Source of the DNA: Planctomycetota bacterium
Lineage (GTDB): Bacteria; Planctomycetota; Phycisphaerae; SM23-33
Length of the DNA: 55,202 bases
Direction: 5' to 3'
Assembly (NCBI GenBank): GCA_009908915.1
Contig: JAAAOJ010000006.1
Coordinates: 1-55,202, forward strand
A program made the position numbers and the translations under genes. The notes under the pieces were generated by a model that was not told the DNA's origin, searched no databases, and was given only the letters and a program-made list of their open reading frames with translations. This document shows positions 43,036 through 51,754 of the stretch, one piece after another (position 1 is the stretch's first letter; each line of letters begins with the position of its first letter).

Positions 43036-43378
43036 GGGTTGTCCTCGAGCCGGTTCGTGTGTGTGGCTCCGGGCGCCAAGCCGCCCGTTGAACGCATCGG
43101 GCACACTATACAGGTTACTACAGTTCCTGGCAAGGCAACAGCCCATGATAACGTATACTTAGCGGCATCTGATCCAAACCATAGCGAGCAACAAGTTGCT
43201 CGCCCCAACGCCCCAACTGTCATCGCCGAATGCATTTGACACCGCACCGCAGGCGATGGAGAATCCCGTTGCAACAGGAATGACCTTAGCAGTCCATTTA
43301 GAAAATGGATCGCGCCGCGAGCATGAAGGAGCGAAAACGGAGTCGGATTGGTAAATTTGTCACGAGAGTCGCAGGGTA
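43036..43378. other. Gene-free stretch upstream of the second beta-helix gene
   Basis: I see no gene, RNA gene or clear repeat. The sequence is less GC-rich than its surroundings and lies between divergent genes (HNH on minus, beta-helix on plus), so it should hold both promoters; I found no convincing -35/-10 pair. Confidence 0.3.
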
Positions 43379-46042
43379 ATGCACATGGATCAACCGACCA
43401 CGCTTTATGTCTCCACCGAGGGCTCCGACGAGTTCAGCGGCGCGATGCCGCGGGTCGACACGGAGCGCACCGACGGCCCCCTGGCCTCGCTGAAAAGCGC
43501 GCGCGACCGGCTGCGGGCGCTGCGCGCCGACGGCGCCCTGCGCGGACCGGCCGAAGTTGTTATCGCCGGAGGGACCTATCTCCTGACCGAAACACTCCGG
43601 TTCGAACAACGCGATCTCGGTGATGCCGGCACTCCCGTCGTATTCCGGGGCGCCGACAACGAAGAAGTGACCCTGACCGGCGCTGTGGAACTCACCGGAT
43701 TCCAACCCTCCGCGCGGGAAGGAATCTTCGAGTTGGATCTGGCGAAAGCGGGATACCGGGGACTGCGGTTCAACCAGCTCTATTTCAACGGCGCCGCGCA
43801 AACCCTTGCCCGCTACCCCTCGTTCGACCCGGAGAACCCGCGGCTGGGCGGGTATCTGTACCGCGAAGGACGTCTCGGCGCGGGACATTTCCAGAAAAAG
43901 GGCAAGGGACAGGCCGACCGTTTTGTCTGTCCCGATGGCCGGCCCGAGCGGTGGGGTCGTATCGACGAAGTGCAACTGTGCGTATTCCCTCGATTCAACT
44001 GGAGGTTCGATACCCGCCGGCTGAAAGGCTTTGACCCGCACACCCGCGAGGTGACACTGGCCGAGCCGTGCACGTTCGATATCTATCCCGGCGATCGGTT
44101 TTTCTTTCAGAATATCCGCGAAGAGCTTACCGAGCCGGGTGAGTGGTATCTTGACCGGGACAGCGAGAAGCTGTATTTCTACCCTCCGTCACCTCTGGAA
44201 CAGGGCATCGTGCGGGTCCCCGTAACAACGAGCCTCATTACAATCGAAGCGGCTGCGCCGAAACTCCCAACGCGCAGAGCGCCGCGGTCGCTGGACGGCC
44301 ATTACGGCCGCGGATACCTCACGTTCAGCAACCTCCGTCTGGAGGGCTGCACCGGCGACGGGGTCCAGATGGAGCACGTGCGCTCGTGTTCCCTGATCAA
44401 ATCCTCCGTGCGCGCGACCGGCGGTGACGGGGTCGTGATTCGCGACGGACTCGCCTGCGAGGTAGTCGGGTGCGATATCGCCGAGACGGGCGGCAAAGGC
44501 CTCGATATTTCGGGAGGCATTTCGTGCCCGTTCACCGGCTCCTGGACCTCGTGCGAGCATCGCATCGAAAACAATCATATCCATCACCCCGGGCGCATCG
44601 CCCGCGACGCGGCAGCGCTCTCCGCCCGGGGTGTCGGCGTGCTGATCCGTCACAACCTCATCCACGATTCGCCGCGAATAGGCATATTCTTCCGCGGCAA
44701 CGACCACCGTATCGAGTTCAATCGCGTGCACCGCGTGATGCTGGAGACCGACGACGGTTCCGCTATCGGGTCCAACACGCGCGATTTCACCATGCGCGGA
44801 AGCAAAATCCGTTACAACCACCTATCGGGTGTCACGGGCATTGCGCGCGATCCGGACACCGACCGTTGGGACTTCCCATGCGGCGAGTATATCTGGGGGG
44901 TATTCCTCGATGATTTCACCAGCGGTACGGAAGTGAGCCACAATCTCCTGGAGGGCCCGTTCACCGCGGGGATCAGCGTGCACGCCGGGTGCGACAACGT
45001 GCTGGAGAACAACATCCTGATTGTCCCCGAGGGTCAGGCATTCCGGCACGAAGACCAGGGGCGGTTCTGGCGGGAGCTGCTCTTTGTGGGCACGCACCAA
45101 AACACGCAGATCAACAATACGATCCGCCGGAATATTCTCGTACTGGGCGAGAAAGCATGCGTCTACTTCTTCGGCTTCCGTCCCCTCGTGCCGCACTGGC
45201 CTTCGGCCGCGGGTGAAACGGCCCTGGAGGGCGACGGAGCCCCGCGGATCCCGGACGTGCTCTCGCATGAGGGCACGCAACGACGGTCGCGGGAAGTACC
45301 CGGAGAAGAGATCGACTTCCAGCACCTGTTCGGCTGCCACAGCTCCGAGGGCTGCCGTCGTATCCACGCCGTCACCCACGCTTACCGTGTGCTCGAAAGT
45401 TACGGGGAGCAGATCCTGCGATGGCCCCTGGCCCTTGAGAAAGGCGGCGTGGTCTGGCTCAACGGCCGGGAGGTTTTCAACTCCCTTGACGGACGGTACG
45501 ACGAGCTCTCGCCGTCGGCCGCCTGCCCGCTCGATCTCCACCTTCGCAAAGGCACCAACACCGTCGCCGTACGCTGCCAGAGCGGCTACGTGCACTGGCG
45601 GCTGACCGGCTACGTGCCGGTCGGTGAAGGAGCGTTCCGATGGGCGGGCCCGTGGATTGTGTTCGATCCGGTGTACTACGACGTGCCCATGGACGATGAA
45701 TGGACCGAAGGGATGCAACCGAAGTACTTCCCCGCTGTCCAGGAGGCCATGGGTCGCTGCCGCAGCAACTTCAACCTGATCCACCGCGACGGAGACAACC
45801 CTCCGATTGTATTCAACTGGAAGCACCGGATGAGCTTCTCCGGATGGCGGGCCATGGGCTTCGATCCGGACAGTATCACGGCCGATCCGCGGTTCGCCGA
45901 TGCGTCAAGCGGAGACTACCGGTTCGGACGGGAGAGCCCGGCGTGGAAACTGGGTATCACCCCGCTTCCGCTTGAGCGTGTGGGGCTCTACGATGATCCC
46001 CGGCGTTTCACTCCACCCTCCGATGACTGGTACGTAGCATAG
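43379..46042 (+). CDS. Large right-handed parallel beta-helix protein with an internal beta-sandwich
   Basis: 887 residues, starting MHMDQPTTLYVSTEGSDEFS; the ATG two codons later has a better-spaced AGGG. No clear signal peptide. Layout: a start domain LYVSTEGSDEFSGAM...FRGADNEEVTLTGAVEL; a QTLARYPSF-type loop; a beta-helix with Asn/His-rich turns near 330-540 (IENNHIHHPGRIARDAAALS, LIRHNLIHDSPRIGIFFRGN); then at about 675-750 a likely carbohydrate-binding beta-sandwich (GGVVWLNGREVFNSLDGRYD...RKGTNTVAVRCQSGYVHW); then return to helix. The end box ESPAWKLG matches the dcw-embedded relative. Pectate-lyase-like fold; substrate not assignable. Confidence 0.8.
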   Translation: MHMDQPTTLYVSTEGSDEFSGAMPRVDTERTDGPLASLKSARDRLRALRADGALRGPAEVVIAGGTYLLTETLRFEQRDLGDAGTPVVFRGADNEEVTLTGAVELTGFQPSAREGIFELDLAKAGYRGLRFNQLYFNGAAQTLARYPSFDPENPRLGGYLYREGRLGAGHFQKKGKGQADRFVCPDGRPERWGRIDEVQLCVFPRFNWRFDTRRLKGFDPHTREVTLAEPCTFDIYPGDRFFFQNIREELTEPGEWYLDRDSEKLYFYPPSPLEQGIVRVPVTTSLITIEAAAPKLPTRRAPRSLDGHYGRGYLTFSNLRLEGCTGDGVQMEHVRSCSLIKSSVRATGGDGVVIRDGLACEVVGCDIAETGGKGLDISGGISCPFTGSWTSCEHRIENNHIHHPGRIARDAAALSARGVGVLIRHNLIHDSPRIGIFFRGNDHRIEFNRVHRVMLETDDGSAIGSNTRDFTMRGSKIRYNHLSGVTGIARDPDTDRWDFPCGEYIWGVFLDDFTSGTEVSHNLLEGPFTAGISVHAGCDNVLENNILIVPEGQAFRHEDQGRFWRELLFVGTHQNTQINNTIRRNILVLGEKACVYFFGFRPLVPHWPSAAGETALEGDGAPRIPDVLSHEGTQRRSREVPGEEIDFQHLFGCHSSEGCRRIHAVTHAYRVLESYGEQILRWPLALEKGGVVWLNGREVFNSLDGRYDELSPSAACPLDLHLRKGTNTVAVRCQSGYVHWRLTGYVPVGEGAFRWAGPWIVFDPVYYDVPMDDEWTEGMQPKYFPAVQEAMGRCRSNFNLIHRDGDNPPIVFNWKHRMSFSGWRAMGFDPDSITADPRFADASSGDYRFGRESPAWKLGITPLPLERVGLYDDPRRFTPPSDDWYVA

Positions 46043-46242
46043 ATACCGAGCGGTTACTTAACCGCGCACAAAGTCATATCAGTGATGCTCTCCCCTTCGG
46101 GGCATATCTCACGAACTACACCGCGCCATAGCGTTTTACAGAGCTACTCACGGCGTCTACGTCTTTGGCTTCGGGCTGTTCTTTGGCCAGGCCGTGGCGG
46201 TTGCCGGACTCTCGTCACAGCGCTCTTGCTCTTTTTGTCGCC
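46043..46242. other. Gene-free gap between convergent genes
   Basis: About 200 nt between the ends of the beta-helix gene and the sulfatase gene. I see no gene, no strong hairpin and no clear terminator; it is simply a convergent gap. Confidence 0.3.
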
Positions 46243-47721
46243 TCAGTCGCATTTTGGCACGGCGGTCTTGTAGCCGGCGGCGAGGAGTTCTCGCATTCGC
46301 GTGACGGTGGCGGCATGGGTCGGGTCGGCCGCGATGTTGATGTTCTCGGCCGGGTCCGTCTTGTGGTCGTAGAGCATATGCACCGGCTCGCCGTCCTGCC
46401 GCGGCCAGCGGGTGTAACGGTAGCGGTCGGTTTTTACCGATTCCCCCTTGTGATACCGGCTGAAAACGGCCTGCTTCCAGGGCCGATCGGGCTTGTGGGC
46501 CAGCGGCGCCATGGACAGCCCCTCCAGGTGGTCGGGTTGCCGCAGGCCGGCCAGGTCGCACAGCGTCGGGTATAGGTCCACGTACTCCACCAGGGCGTCG
46601 GTGCTCTTGCCCTCGGCCACGCCAGGACCGGCGAAGATCAGTGGCGAGTGCAGCGACGTCTCGAAGTTGCAGTGTTTGCACCATAGGCCGTGCTCGCCGA
46701 GGTTCCAACCGTGGTCGCCCCAGAGCACCACCAGCGTGTTGTTGGCCAGTCCCTGCCGCTTCAACTCCGCCAGCAGCTGCCCGATCTGAGCGTCGATGAA
46801 GCTCACGCACGCGTAGTAGCCGTGAATCAGCTCGCGGGCCTGGACGTCGCTCAGCGGGCCGTTGGCGGGAATGCCCGTGTAGTAGCCGCGAAGCTCGCCC
46901 CAGTTGTGCAGCGCCTGCCGCGGGGCTCCCTTCGGGGCGAACGGGTTGTCGGCCAGGTCGATCTTTGAGCGGTCGTAGAGGTCCCAGTACTTCTTTGGCG
47001 CGGCGAACGGCAGGTGCGGCTTGTGGAAGCCCGCCGCCAGGAAGAACGGCTTATCGGCCTTCGCCAGGCGTTTCAAGTCGGTCATGCATCTCTCGGCCAC
47101 CTTGCCGTCGGGGTAATCGCTCGCAGGCCGATCGGCACACTCGGTCGCCGGGCCCTGTTTGTGCGAGTTGCCGTGCTTCTTGCGATACGCCCGTCCGATC
47201 TGGCGCGATTCGGCCATCACATAGCCCGGAAAGCCCCTGAGGCGGTCCAGTGTGGACCAGGCGTCCTTGCAGTCGGTTTTGTGGTGGAAGATCTTCCCGC
47301 GGCTGATCGTCTCGTAGCCCTGCCTGCGGAACCAGCCCGGCAGCGAGACTGCGTCCGGGGCGTCCTTGCGGGCCCAGGTCTTGTACGTCACAAATCGCCT
47401 GTTCGTCGGGCGGAGTCCCGTCAGCAGGCTCGCCCGCGATGCGCCGCAGACCGGCACCTGGCAGTACGCTCTCTTGAACAGCACCCCTCGGCCGGCGAGG
47501 GCATCGATGTGCGGCGAGATCATTTGCTCATGGCCGTAACAGCCTAGCTGTGGGCGCAGGTCGTCCACGGCGATCATCAGAACGTTCGGGCGGTCCTTGT
47601 CGTCAGCTTGCCCAGCCGCCAACGTCTCCGCCAGAGGCCCGAGCAGACTCGCGCCCGCCAACGAGGCCACCCCGGCCACCGTGCCCTTTAGAAACCCTCG
47701 ACGATTTACTGGCCGTTCCAT
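46243..47721 (-). CDS. Tat-exported sulfatase, iduronate-2-sulfatase-like
   Basis: 492 residues. The N-terminus has a twin-arginine signal (RRGFLKGTVAGVASLAGASL), fitting export of a folded metalloenzyme. Sulfatase core: PNVLMIAVDDLRPQLGCYG near 45 (metal Asp pair), the formylglycine site VPVCGASRASLLTG near 87-100, and HGWNLGEHGLWCKHCNFETS near 330. The site reads C-G-A-S-R rather than the classical C-x-P-S-R, but Cys and Arg are kept, so conversion to formylglycine is still plausible. It removes sulfate from a glycan outside the cytoplasm. It lies 32 nt downstream of the heparinase-like gene in the same direction. Confidence 0.93.
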   Translation of the reverse strand: MERPVNRRGFLKGTVAGVASLAGASLLGPLAETLAAGQADDKDRPNVLMIAVDDLRPQLGCYGHEQMISPHIDALAGRGVLFKRAYCQVPVCGASRASLLTGLRPTNRRFVTYKTWARKDAPDAVSLPGWFRRQGYETISRGKIFHHKTDCKDAWSTLDRLRGFPGYVMAESRQIGRAYRKKHGNSHKQGPATECADRPASDYPDGKVAERCMTDLKRLAKADKPFFLAAGFHKPHLPFAAPKKYWDLYDRSKIDLADNPFAPKGAPRQALHNWGELRGYYTGIPANGPLSDVQARELIHGYYACVSFIDAQIGQLLAELKRQGLANNTLVVLWGDHGWNLGEHGLWCKHCNFETSLHSPLIFAGPGVAEGKSTDALVEYVDLYPTLCDLAGLRQPDHLEGLSMAPLAHKPDRPWKQAVFSRYHKGESVKTDRYRYTRWPRQDGEPVHMLYDHKTDPAENINIAADPTHAATVTRMRELLAAGYKTAVPKCD

Positions 47722-47753
47722 GCAATCCTCCAGTTGATCACTATTCCATTAAA

Positions 47754-49583
47754 CTACATTTCGGGCGTTAGGTATCGCTGGCCGCGACGGGTGGCGAATG
47801 TGACTTTGCGCTTGCCGACGGTCAGCGTGACGTCGCCGCGCTCGGCCTGTTCGATGCCGAGCTTGGCGATCTCTTTGCGCGAGAAGACGCTTGCGACGAC
47901 CTGTCGGCCGATCATGCCGGCTGACAGGTGCAGCACGTGGTCGGCCCGGTCGTGCTCCATGGGCTGGCTGAACGTGGCGACCTCGGCCGGTACGGTGCAT
48001 GCCATCTGGACGTGCAGCCCGGCGCGGCGACCGACGATCCGCCCGGCTTGGCCGTCGAGGTGAATCTTGCCTGCGGTGTGCCAGAACACGTCCACGCGTT
48101 CGGGCGCGGGCAGGTCGAGTTCATCCAGCACGACCAGCGACTCGCCCCGGCCCTTGCCGTCGAGCAGCATCACCACGTGGCGAACAAATGTTACGCCCTC
48201 GCCGCAGGCATCCTGGCTGTCGGCGGTCACCCAGCGGAAGTCGCTGCCCTCGTCGCCGTCGCGGATAAAGCCGATCGCGTCCGGCCGATGGTCTTCTTCG
48301 GCGACGGTGATCGTGTTGTGCGCGCTGGCCTGGACTTCGTAGAAGTCGGCCCGGCTTGCCGAGAAGTACTCGCTGGCCTCGCCCGGCGGGTGCCCGACGT
48401 CGACCAGCAGCATCTCCCCGTCGACCTGCACCTGGATGGAGTTCATGTCGCGCTGGGAGTGGCTGACGGCGAGGTCGCCGGTCTTGACGGCGGCGTAGAA
48501 CGTCGGCCGGGGCCATTGATCGGCCATCGCGGCCCAGCCGATCTGGTTGAAGATCTTGACCGGCTGTAGCTCGGGCGGATCGATCGTGCCGTTCTGCGGG
48601 CGGGCGAGCATGGCCACGCCGGCCTGCGACCAGCCGAAGGTACTGACGTCGTGTCTGTCGGCGTAGGTGTCCAGCCACCAGGTCAGCTCGCGGCGGTCGA
48701 AGTAGCGGTCCAGCAGATAAAGCGTGCCGTGGGTCGGCAGGGTCGGCTGGTCGCCGAAACTCGCGGGGTGGCCGTTGGGCGTGAAGTAGATCGGGAACAG
48801 GCCCGTGGCCTCCATGCCGCGATGGTGGATGATGCTCTGCTCGTCCAGCACGCGGGAGCAGGCCTCGCCCAGCAGCAGCACGCTGCGGACGGCGTAGCCC
48901 CAGTAGCCCGTGCCCTCGTCCCAGCCGCCGTCGCGGCCGAGATCGTCGAAGAAATGTTCCAGGCCTTCGCGGCTGAGGTCGAGGACCTCGGCGGCCTGGT
49001 CGTTGGTGTCTCCCAGGGCCAGGCCCACCAGGCCGCAGGCACCGTTCATCACGGCGTTCCAATGGTTCACGGCGGAGTACCACCAGACGGGCGGTGAGGT
49101 CGTGACCAGGTTGTGGTAGAGCTTGATGACCCGTTCGTGAAGGTTGTCCAGCAGGCGCGTGCGGTCGGCGACGTTCAGGTCGTCCCACATCCAGTCCAAG
49201 CCGATCACGGCGGCGACGGCGGCCTCGGCGGTGCAGAGGTTCAGCGGCATGTTCGGTCGCGAGGGGTCGGCCCAGGTGCTCCAGCGGGCGAGGTGGGTCA
49301 GTTCTTCGGCGGCTCGGCTGCGATAGGCGCTGTTGCGGTCGATGGCGTCGGCGATGACGAGGTCCAGGATGCGTCCCTGCAGGCCTCGGGCGGCCGCCAG
49401 GGCGGCGTTCCAGCGGCCGTTCGCCCAGGCGGACTGCCAGTTCATCTCGGTGGCCGGGGTGCTTTGCAGGATCAGTTCGCAACGCGACTGCAGTCGCTGG
49501 CATAGCTGGTCGTAGGGGGCTTCGCCAATGCGGTCAGCCAGGGCGTGAAGTTCCTCGGGGGTCGCAAGCAGTCCTCGTCGCAT
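47754..49583 (-). CDS. Heparinase II/III-like polysaccharide lyase
   Basis: 609 residues from an ATG with GAGG eight bases upstream; the longer frame adds only 13 unlikely residues. The N-terminal ~350 residues form an alpha-toroid (AEAAVAAVIGLDWMWDDL, NHWNAVMNGACGLVGLALGD, GGWDEGTGYWGYAVRSVLLL). The C-terminal beta-sandwich has the family box LAVSHSQRDMNSIQVQVDGE near 390 and ASAHNTITVAEEDHRPD near 440. No clear signal peptide from this start. The family splits uronic-acid-containing polysaccharides by elimination. Followed after 32 nt by the sulfatase, a typical sulfated-glycan degradation pair. Confidence 0.88.
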   Translation of the reverse strand: MRRGLLATPEELHALADRIGEAPYDQLCQRLQSRCELILQSTPATEMNWQSAWANGRWNAALAAARGLQGRILDLVIADAIDRNSAYRSRAAEELTHLARWSTWADPSRPNMPLNLCTAEAAVAAVIGLDWMWDDLNVADRTRLLDNLHERVIKLYHNLVTTSPPVWWYSAVNHWNAVMNGACGLVGLALGDTNDQAAEVLDLSREGLEHFFDDLGRDGGWDEGTGYWGYAVRSVLLLGEACSRVLDEQSIIHHRGMEATGLFPIYFTPNGHPASFGDQPTLPTHGTLYLLDRYFDRRELTWWLDTYADRHDVSTFGWSQAGVAMLARPQNGTIDPPELQPVKIFNQIGWAAMADQWPRPTFYAAVKTGDLAVSHSQRDMNSIQVQVDGEMLLVDVGHPPGEASEYFSASRADFYEVQASAHNTITVAEEDHRPDAIGFIRDGDEGSDFRWVTADSQDACGEGVTFVRHVVMLLDGKGRGESLVVLDELDLPAPERVDVFWHTAGKIHLDGQAGRIVGRRAGLHVQMACTVPAEVATFSQPMEHDRADHVLHLSAGMIGRQVVASVFSRKEIAKLGIEQAERGDVTLTVGKRKVTFATRRGQRYLTPEM

Positions 49584-50016
49584 GTCTTTTTCCTCGCTAC
49601 GGTAAGCGTCGAAGAAGTACAAGGATACGACTCCACCGGTCTGTAGGAAAGATCAAATTCCCGTCACGTGGAGAATGGTTTCCTCGCCGGGGCATGGCTG
49701 TGCGCGACGTGCTTTGGTGGCCCGCAACGCTGGCAGGTCATGGAAGGAGGCTCGGCTTGCTTGCGCGGGTGGTTATTTCGAATTCCAGATTCTGGATTTT
49801 GCCAAGCGCATCCGTCGTGCAAACCGAAATCCGAAATCTACATTCCGAAATCCGACCTCATGGACATTGGGGTTCTTTGCCCTCAGGACCTCCTGGCCCC
49901 CATCCATGTCGCAGACGGCATGGGTTGTAACGGCCTTTGCTGTTGGCTTGTTGTCGGCCAATCCACTAAGATGCCCGGCCGGCGAGTGTAGTATACTCAA
50001 AGGCAGAGCCACACGC
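49584..50016 (+). promoter_or_regulatory. Gene-free region upstream of the sigma factor gene with a -10-like box
   Basis: No gene is seen. A TATACT box at 49992-49997 lies 20 nt before the sigma gene start; no good -35 matches at the usual spacing. The stretch between about 49780 and 49860 has repeated GAAATCCGAAAT/GATTCTGGAT-type short direct repeats. Confidence 0.35.
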
Positions 50017-50667
50017 ATGACACCGGCGAAAACTGACGACAAACCGACGATCTCCGACGCCGATCTGCTCCAGCGCCACATCGACGGAGATCCGCAGGCC
50101 TTCGAGGCCCTGATGGGGCGCCATCGCCGGCCGCTCTACGCCTTCCTCGCTCGTTTCACCGGTGACCGCGCACTGGCCGAGGACGTCTTCCAGGAAACGT
50201 TCCTGCAGGTGCATCGCTCGGTCGGCATGTTCGACACCGATCGACGATTCAAGCCGTGGCTCTACACCGTAGCGGCCAACAAGGCCCGCGACGCCATGCG
50301 CAGCCGCAAGCGCCACAAGACGGCCCCGCTGGACGCCGCCGTCGACGCCTCGGGGGGCAATGGCGCGAGCTTTGCCGACCTCCTGCCCGGCGACATTCCG
50401 CTGCCCGAGGAAGATTTGATGAACCTCGAAACGCGCCGGGCCGTACAAGAACTGATTACCGACTTGCCCGACGACCTGCGGGTGGTTCTCACGTTGGCCT
50501 ACTTCCAGAACCTGCCCTACAAGGAGATGTCGCAGATACTGGATATCCCGGTCGGCACGATCAAAAGCCGCATGCACAAAGCGACCCGGCTGTTCGCCGA
50601 GAAGTACCGCAACTGGGACAATCGTCAACCGCGTCCAGCGGACGGCGGTGCAGGATCGGTACAATGA
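50017..50667 (+). CDS. ECF-type RNA polymerase sigma factor
   Basis: 216 residues. Region 2: LLQRHIDGDPQAFEALMGRH, then EDVFQETFLQVHRS near 60 (core binding), DTDRRFKPWLYTVAANKARD (-10 recognition). Region 4: LPDDLRVVLTLAYFQNLPYK near 150 and MSQILDIPVGTIKSRMHKAT near 172 (HTH for the -35). No extra domains. The next gene starts 36 nt later and codes for its likely anti-sigma partner. The linker between regions 2 and 4 is long, Gly/Ala-rich and acidic. Target promoters are unknown. Confidence 0.93.
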   Translation: MTPAKTDDKPTISDADLLQRHIDGDPQAFEALMGRHRRPLYAFLARFTGDRALAEDVFQETFLQVHRSVGMFDTDRRFKPWLYTVAANKARDAMRSRKRHKTAPLDAAVDASGGNGASFADLLPGDIPLPEEDLMNLETRRAVQELITDLPDDLRVVLTLAYFQNLPYKEMSQILDIPVGTIKSRMHKATRLFAEKYRNWDNRQPRPADGGAGSVQ

Positions 50668-50703
50668 GCACGGGTCCGACGCCCGTACCAAGGCGGAACG
50701 ACC

Positions 50704-51708
50704 ATGAATGACGACATCACACGCGACGAGGAGATTCTGCTGATCGATTACCTCAGCGGCCGGTTGGGCCGGGCTGAGGCCGAGCAGCTTCGTCAGCGAC
50801 TGGAATTCGACGACCGCTTGCGCCACCGACGCGACGCCATCAAGCGAACCTTTGCGGCCATGGATCTTGTGCCGCGGCCCGAGCCGCCGGATGATCTGGT
50901 GGCCCGGACGATGGCGTATATCGGTGCGGCGGAGCAGACCGAACGACTCATCGCCCGCCAGCAGCTTGCTCGTCCGCGGAGCTATTGGCACACCTTCAAT
51001 CTGCGCGAGCTGGCCGCGATCGCGGCGATCATCGTGGTGATGATCGGCATATTGCTGCGGATGCTGCAGGTCGCGCGCAGCCGCGGCGACCGCAACCTGT
51101 GCACGTCCCAACTCGGCCAGATCGGCGCCGGCCTGCAGACCTATGCCATGAACTTCGACGGCGTCCTGCCGCACGCCGACACCCGTCACGAGCGATGGCT
51201 GCCCGGCGGGCCGGAACCCGTGGCCAGCAATTCCGCCGGGCCGTTCAAGCTCGTGCGGGGACGTTACGTCGACGGGCCATGCGTCTTCCAGTGTCCCGCC
51301 GTCGGCGGGCCGGGCTTTACCGTCCGCGAGGGTATGACAGACTTTCCGAGCCCCGAGCACATCAGCTACTCGTACCAGCATACGGTGGGGGGCAATATCC
51401 TGCGGCTGGACGATCCGCAGGTGGCCCGCGTGCCGGCGCAGATGGTCGTCCTGGGCGACCAGACGCCAGTCTTCCGCGGCCTGCGGTTCCAGCCCGATGG
51501 CCTGCGCGAAGGCGTCAGCAAGAATCATGGCGGCAGCGGCATGGGCGTGTTGTCTCTGGCGGGCAATGTTCGGTGGGTGGACAACGCCGAGGTCGGCGTT
51601 GCGGGCGATCATATCTTCCTCGCCGACGATCATCACGAGTACCGCGGCATGGAAGCCCCGGTCGCTCCGACCGACACGTTCCTGTTGCCCAGCAGTTCCC
51701 GGCGGTAG
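50704..51708 (+). CDS. Anti-sigma factor-like protein fused to an extracytoplasmic pseudopilin-like domain
   Basis: 334 residues. Cytoplasmic part 1-95: ILLIDYLSGRLGRAEAEQLR and DDRLRHRRDAIKRTFAAMD, resembling anti-sigma N-terminal helical domains without a clear zinc HxxxCxxC motif. One membrane segment at about 100-120 (LAAIAAIIVVMIGILLRMLQ). The outside part resembles planctomycete pseudopilin/DUF1559-type proteins: RNLCTSQLGQIGAGLQTYAM, FDGVLPHAD, then SKNHGGSGMGVLSLAGNVRW. Normally those domains follow their own pilin-like helix; here they seem joined to an anti-sigma helper. Probably holds the ECF factor inactive until an outside signal. Confidence 0.78.
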   Translation: MNDDITRDEEILLIDYLSGRLGRAEAEQLRQRLEFDDRLRHRRDAIKRTFAAMDLVPRPEPPDDLVARTMAYIGAAEQTERLIARQQLARPRSYWHTFNLRELAAIAAIIVVMIGILLRMLQVARSRGDRNLCTSQLGQIGAGLQTYAMNFDGVLPHADTRHERWLPGGPEPVASNSAGPFKLVRGRYVDGPCVFQCPAVGGPGFTVREGMTDFPSPEHISYSYQHTVGGNILRLDDPQVARVPAQMVVLGDQTPVFRGLRFQPDGLREGVSKNHGGSGMGVLSLAGNVRWVDNAEVGVAGDHIFLADDHHEYRGMEAPVAPTDTFLLPSSSRR

Positions 51709-51754
51709 TGTGCTTTGACATGGCAGGCCATGTGACGCTAGAATCCACGTCACC

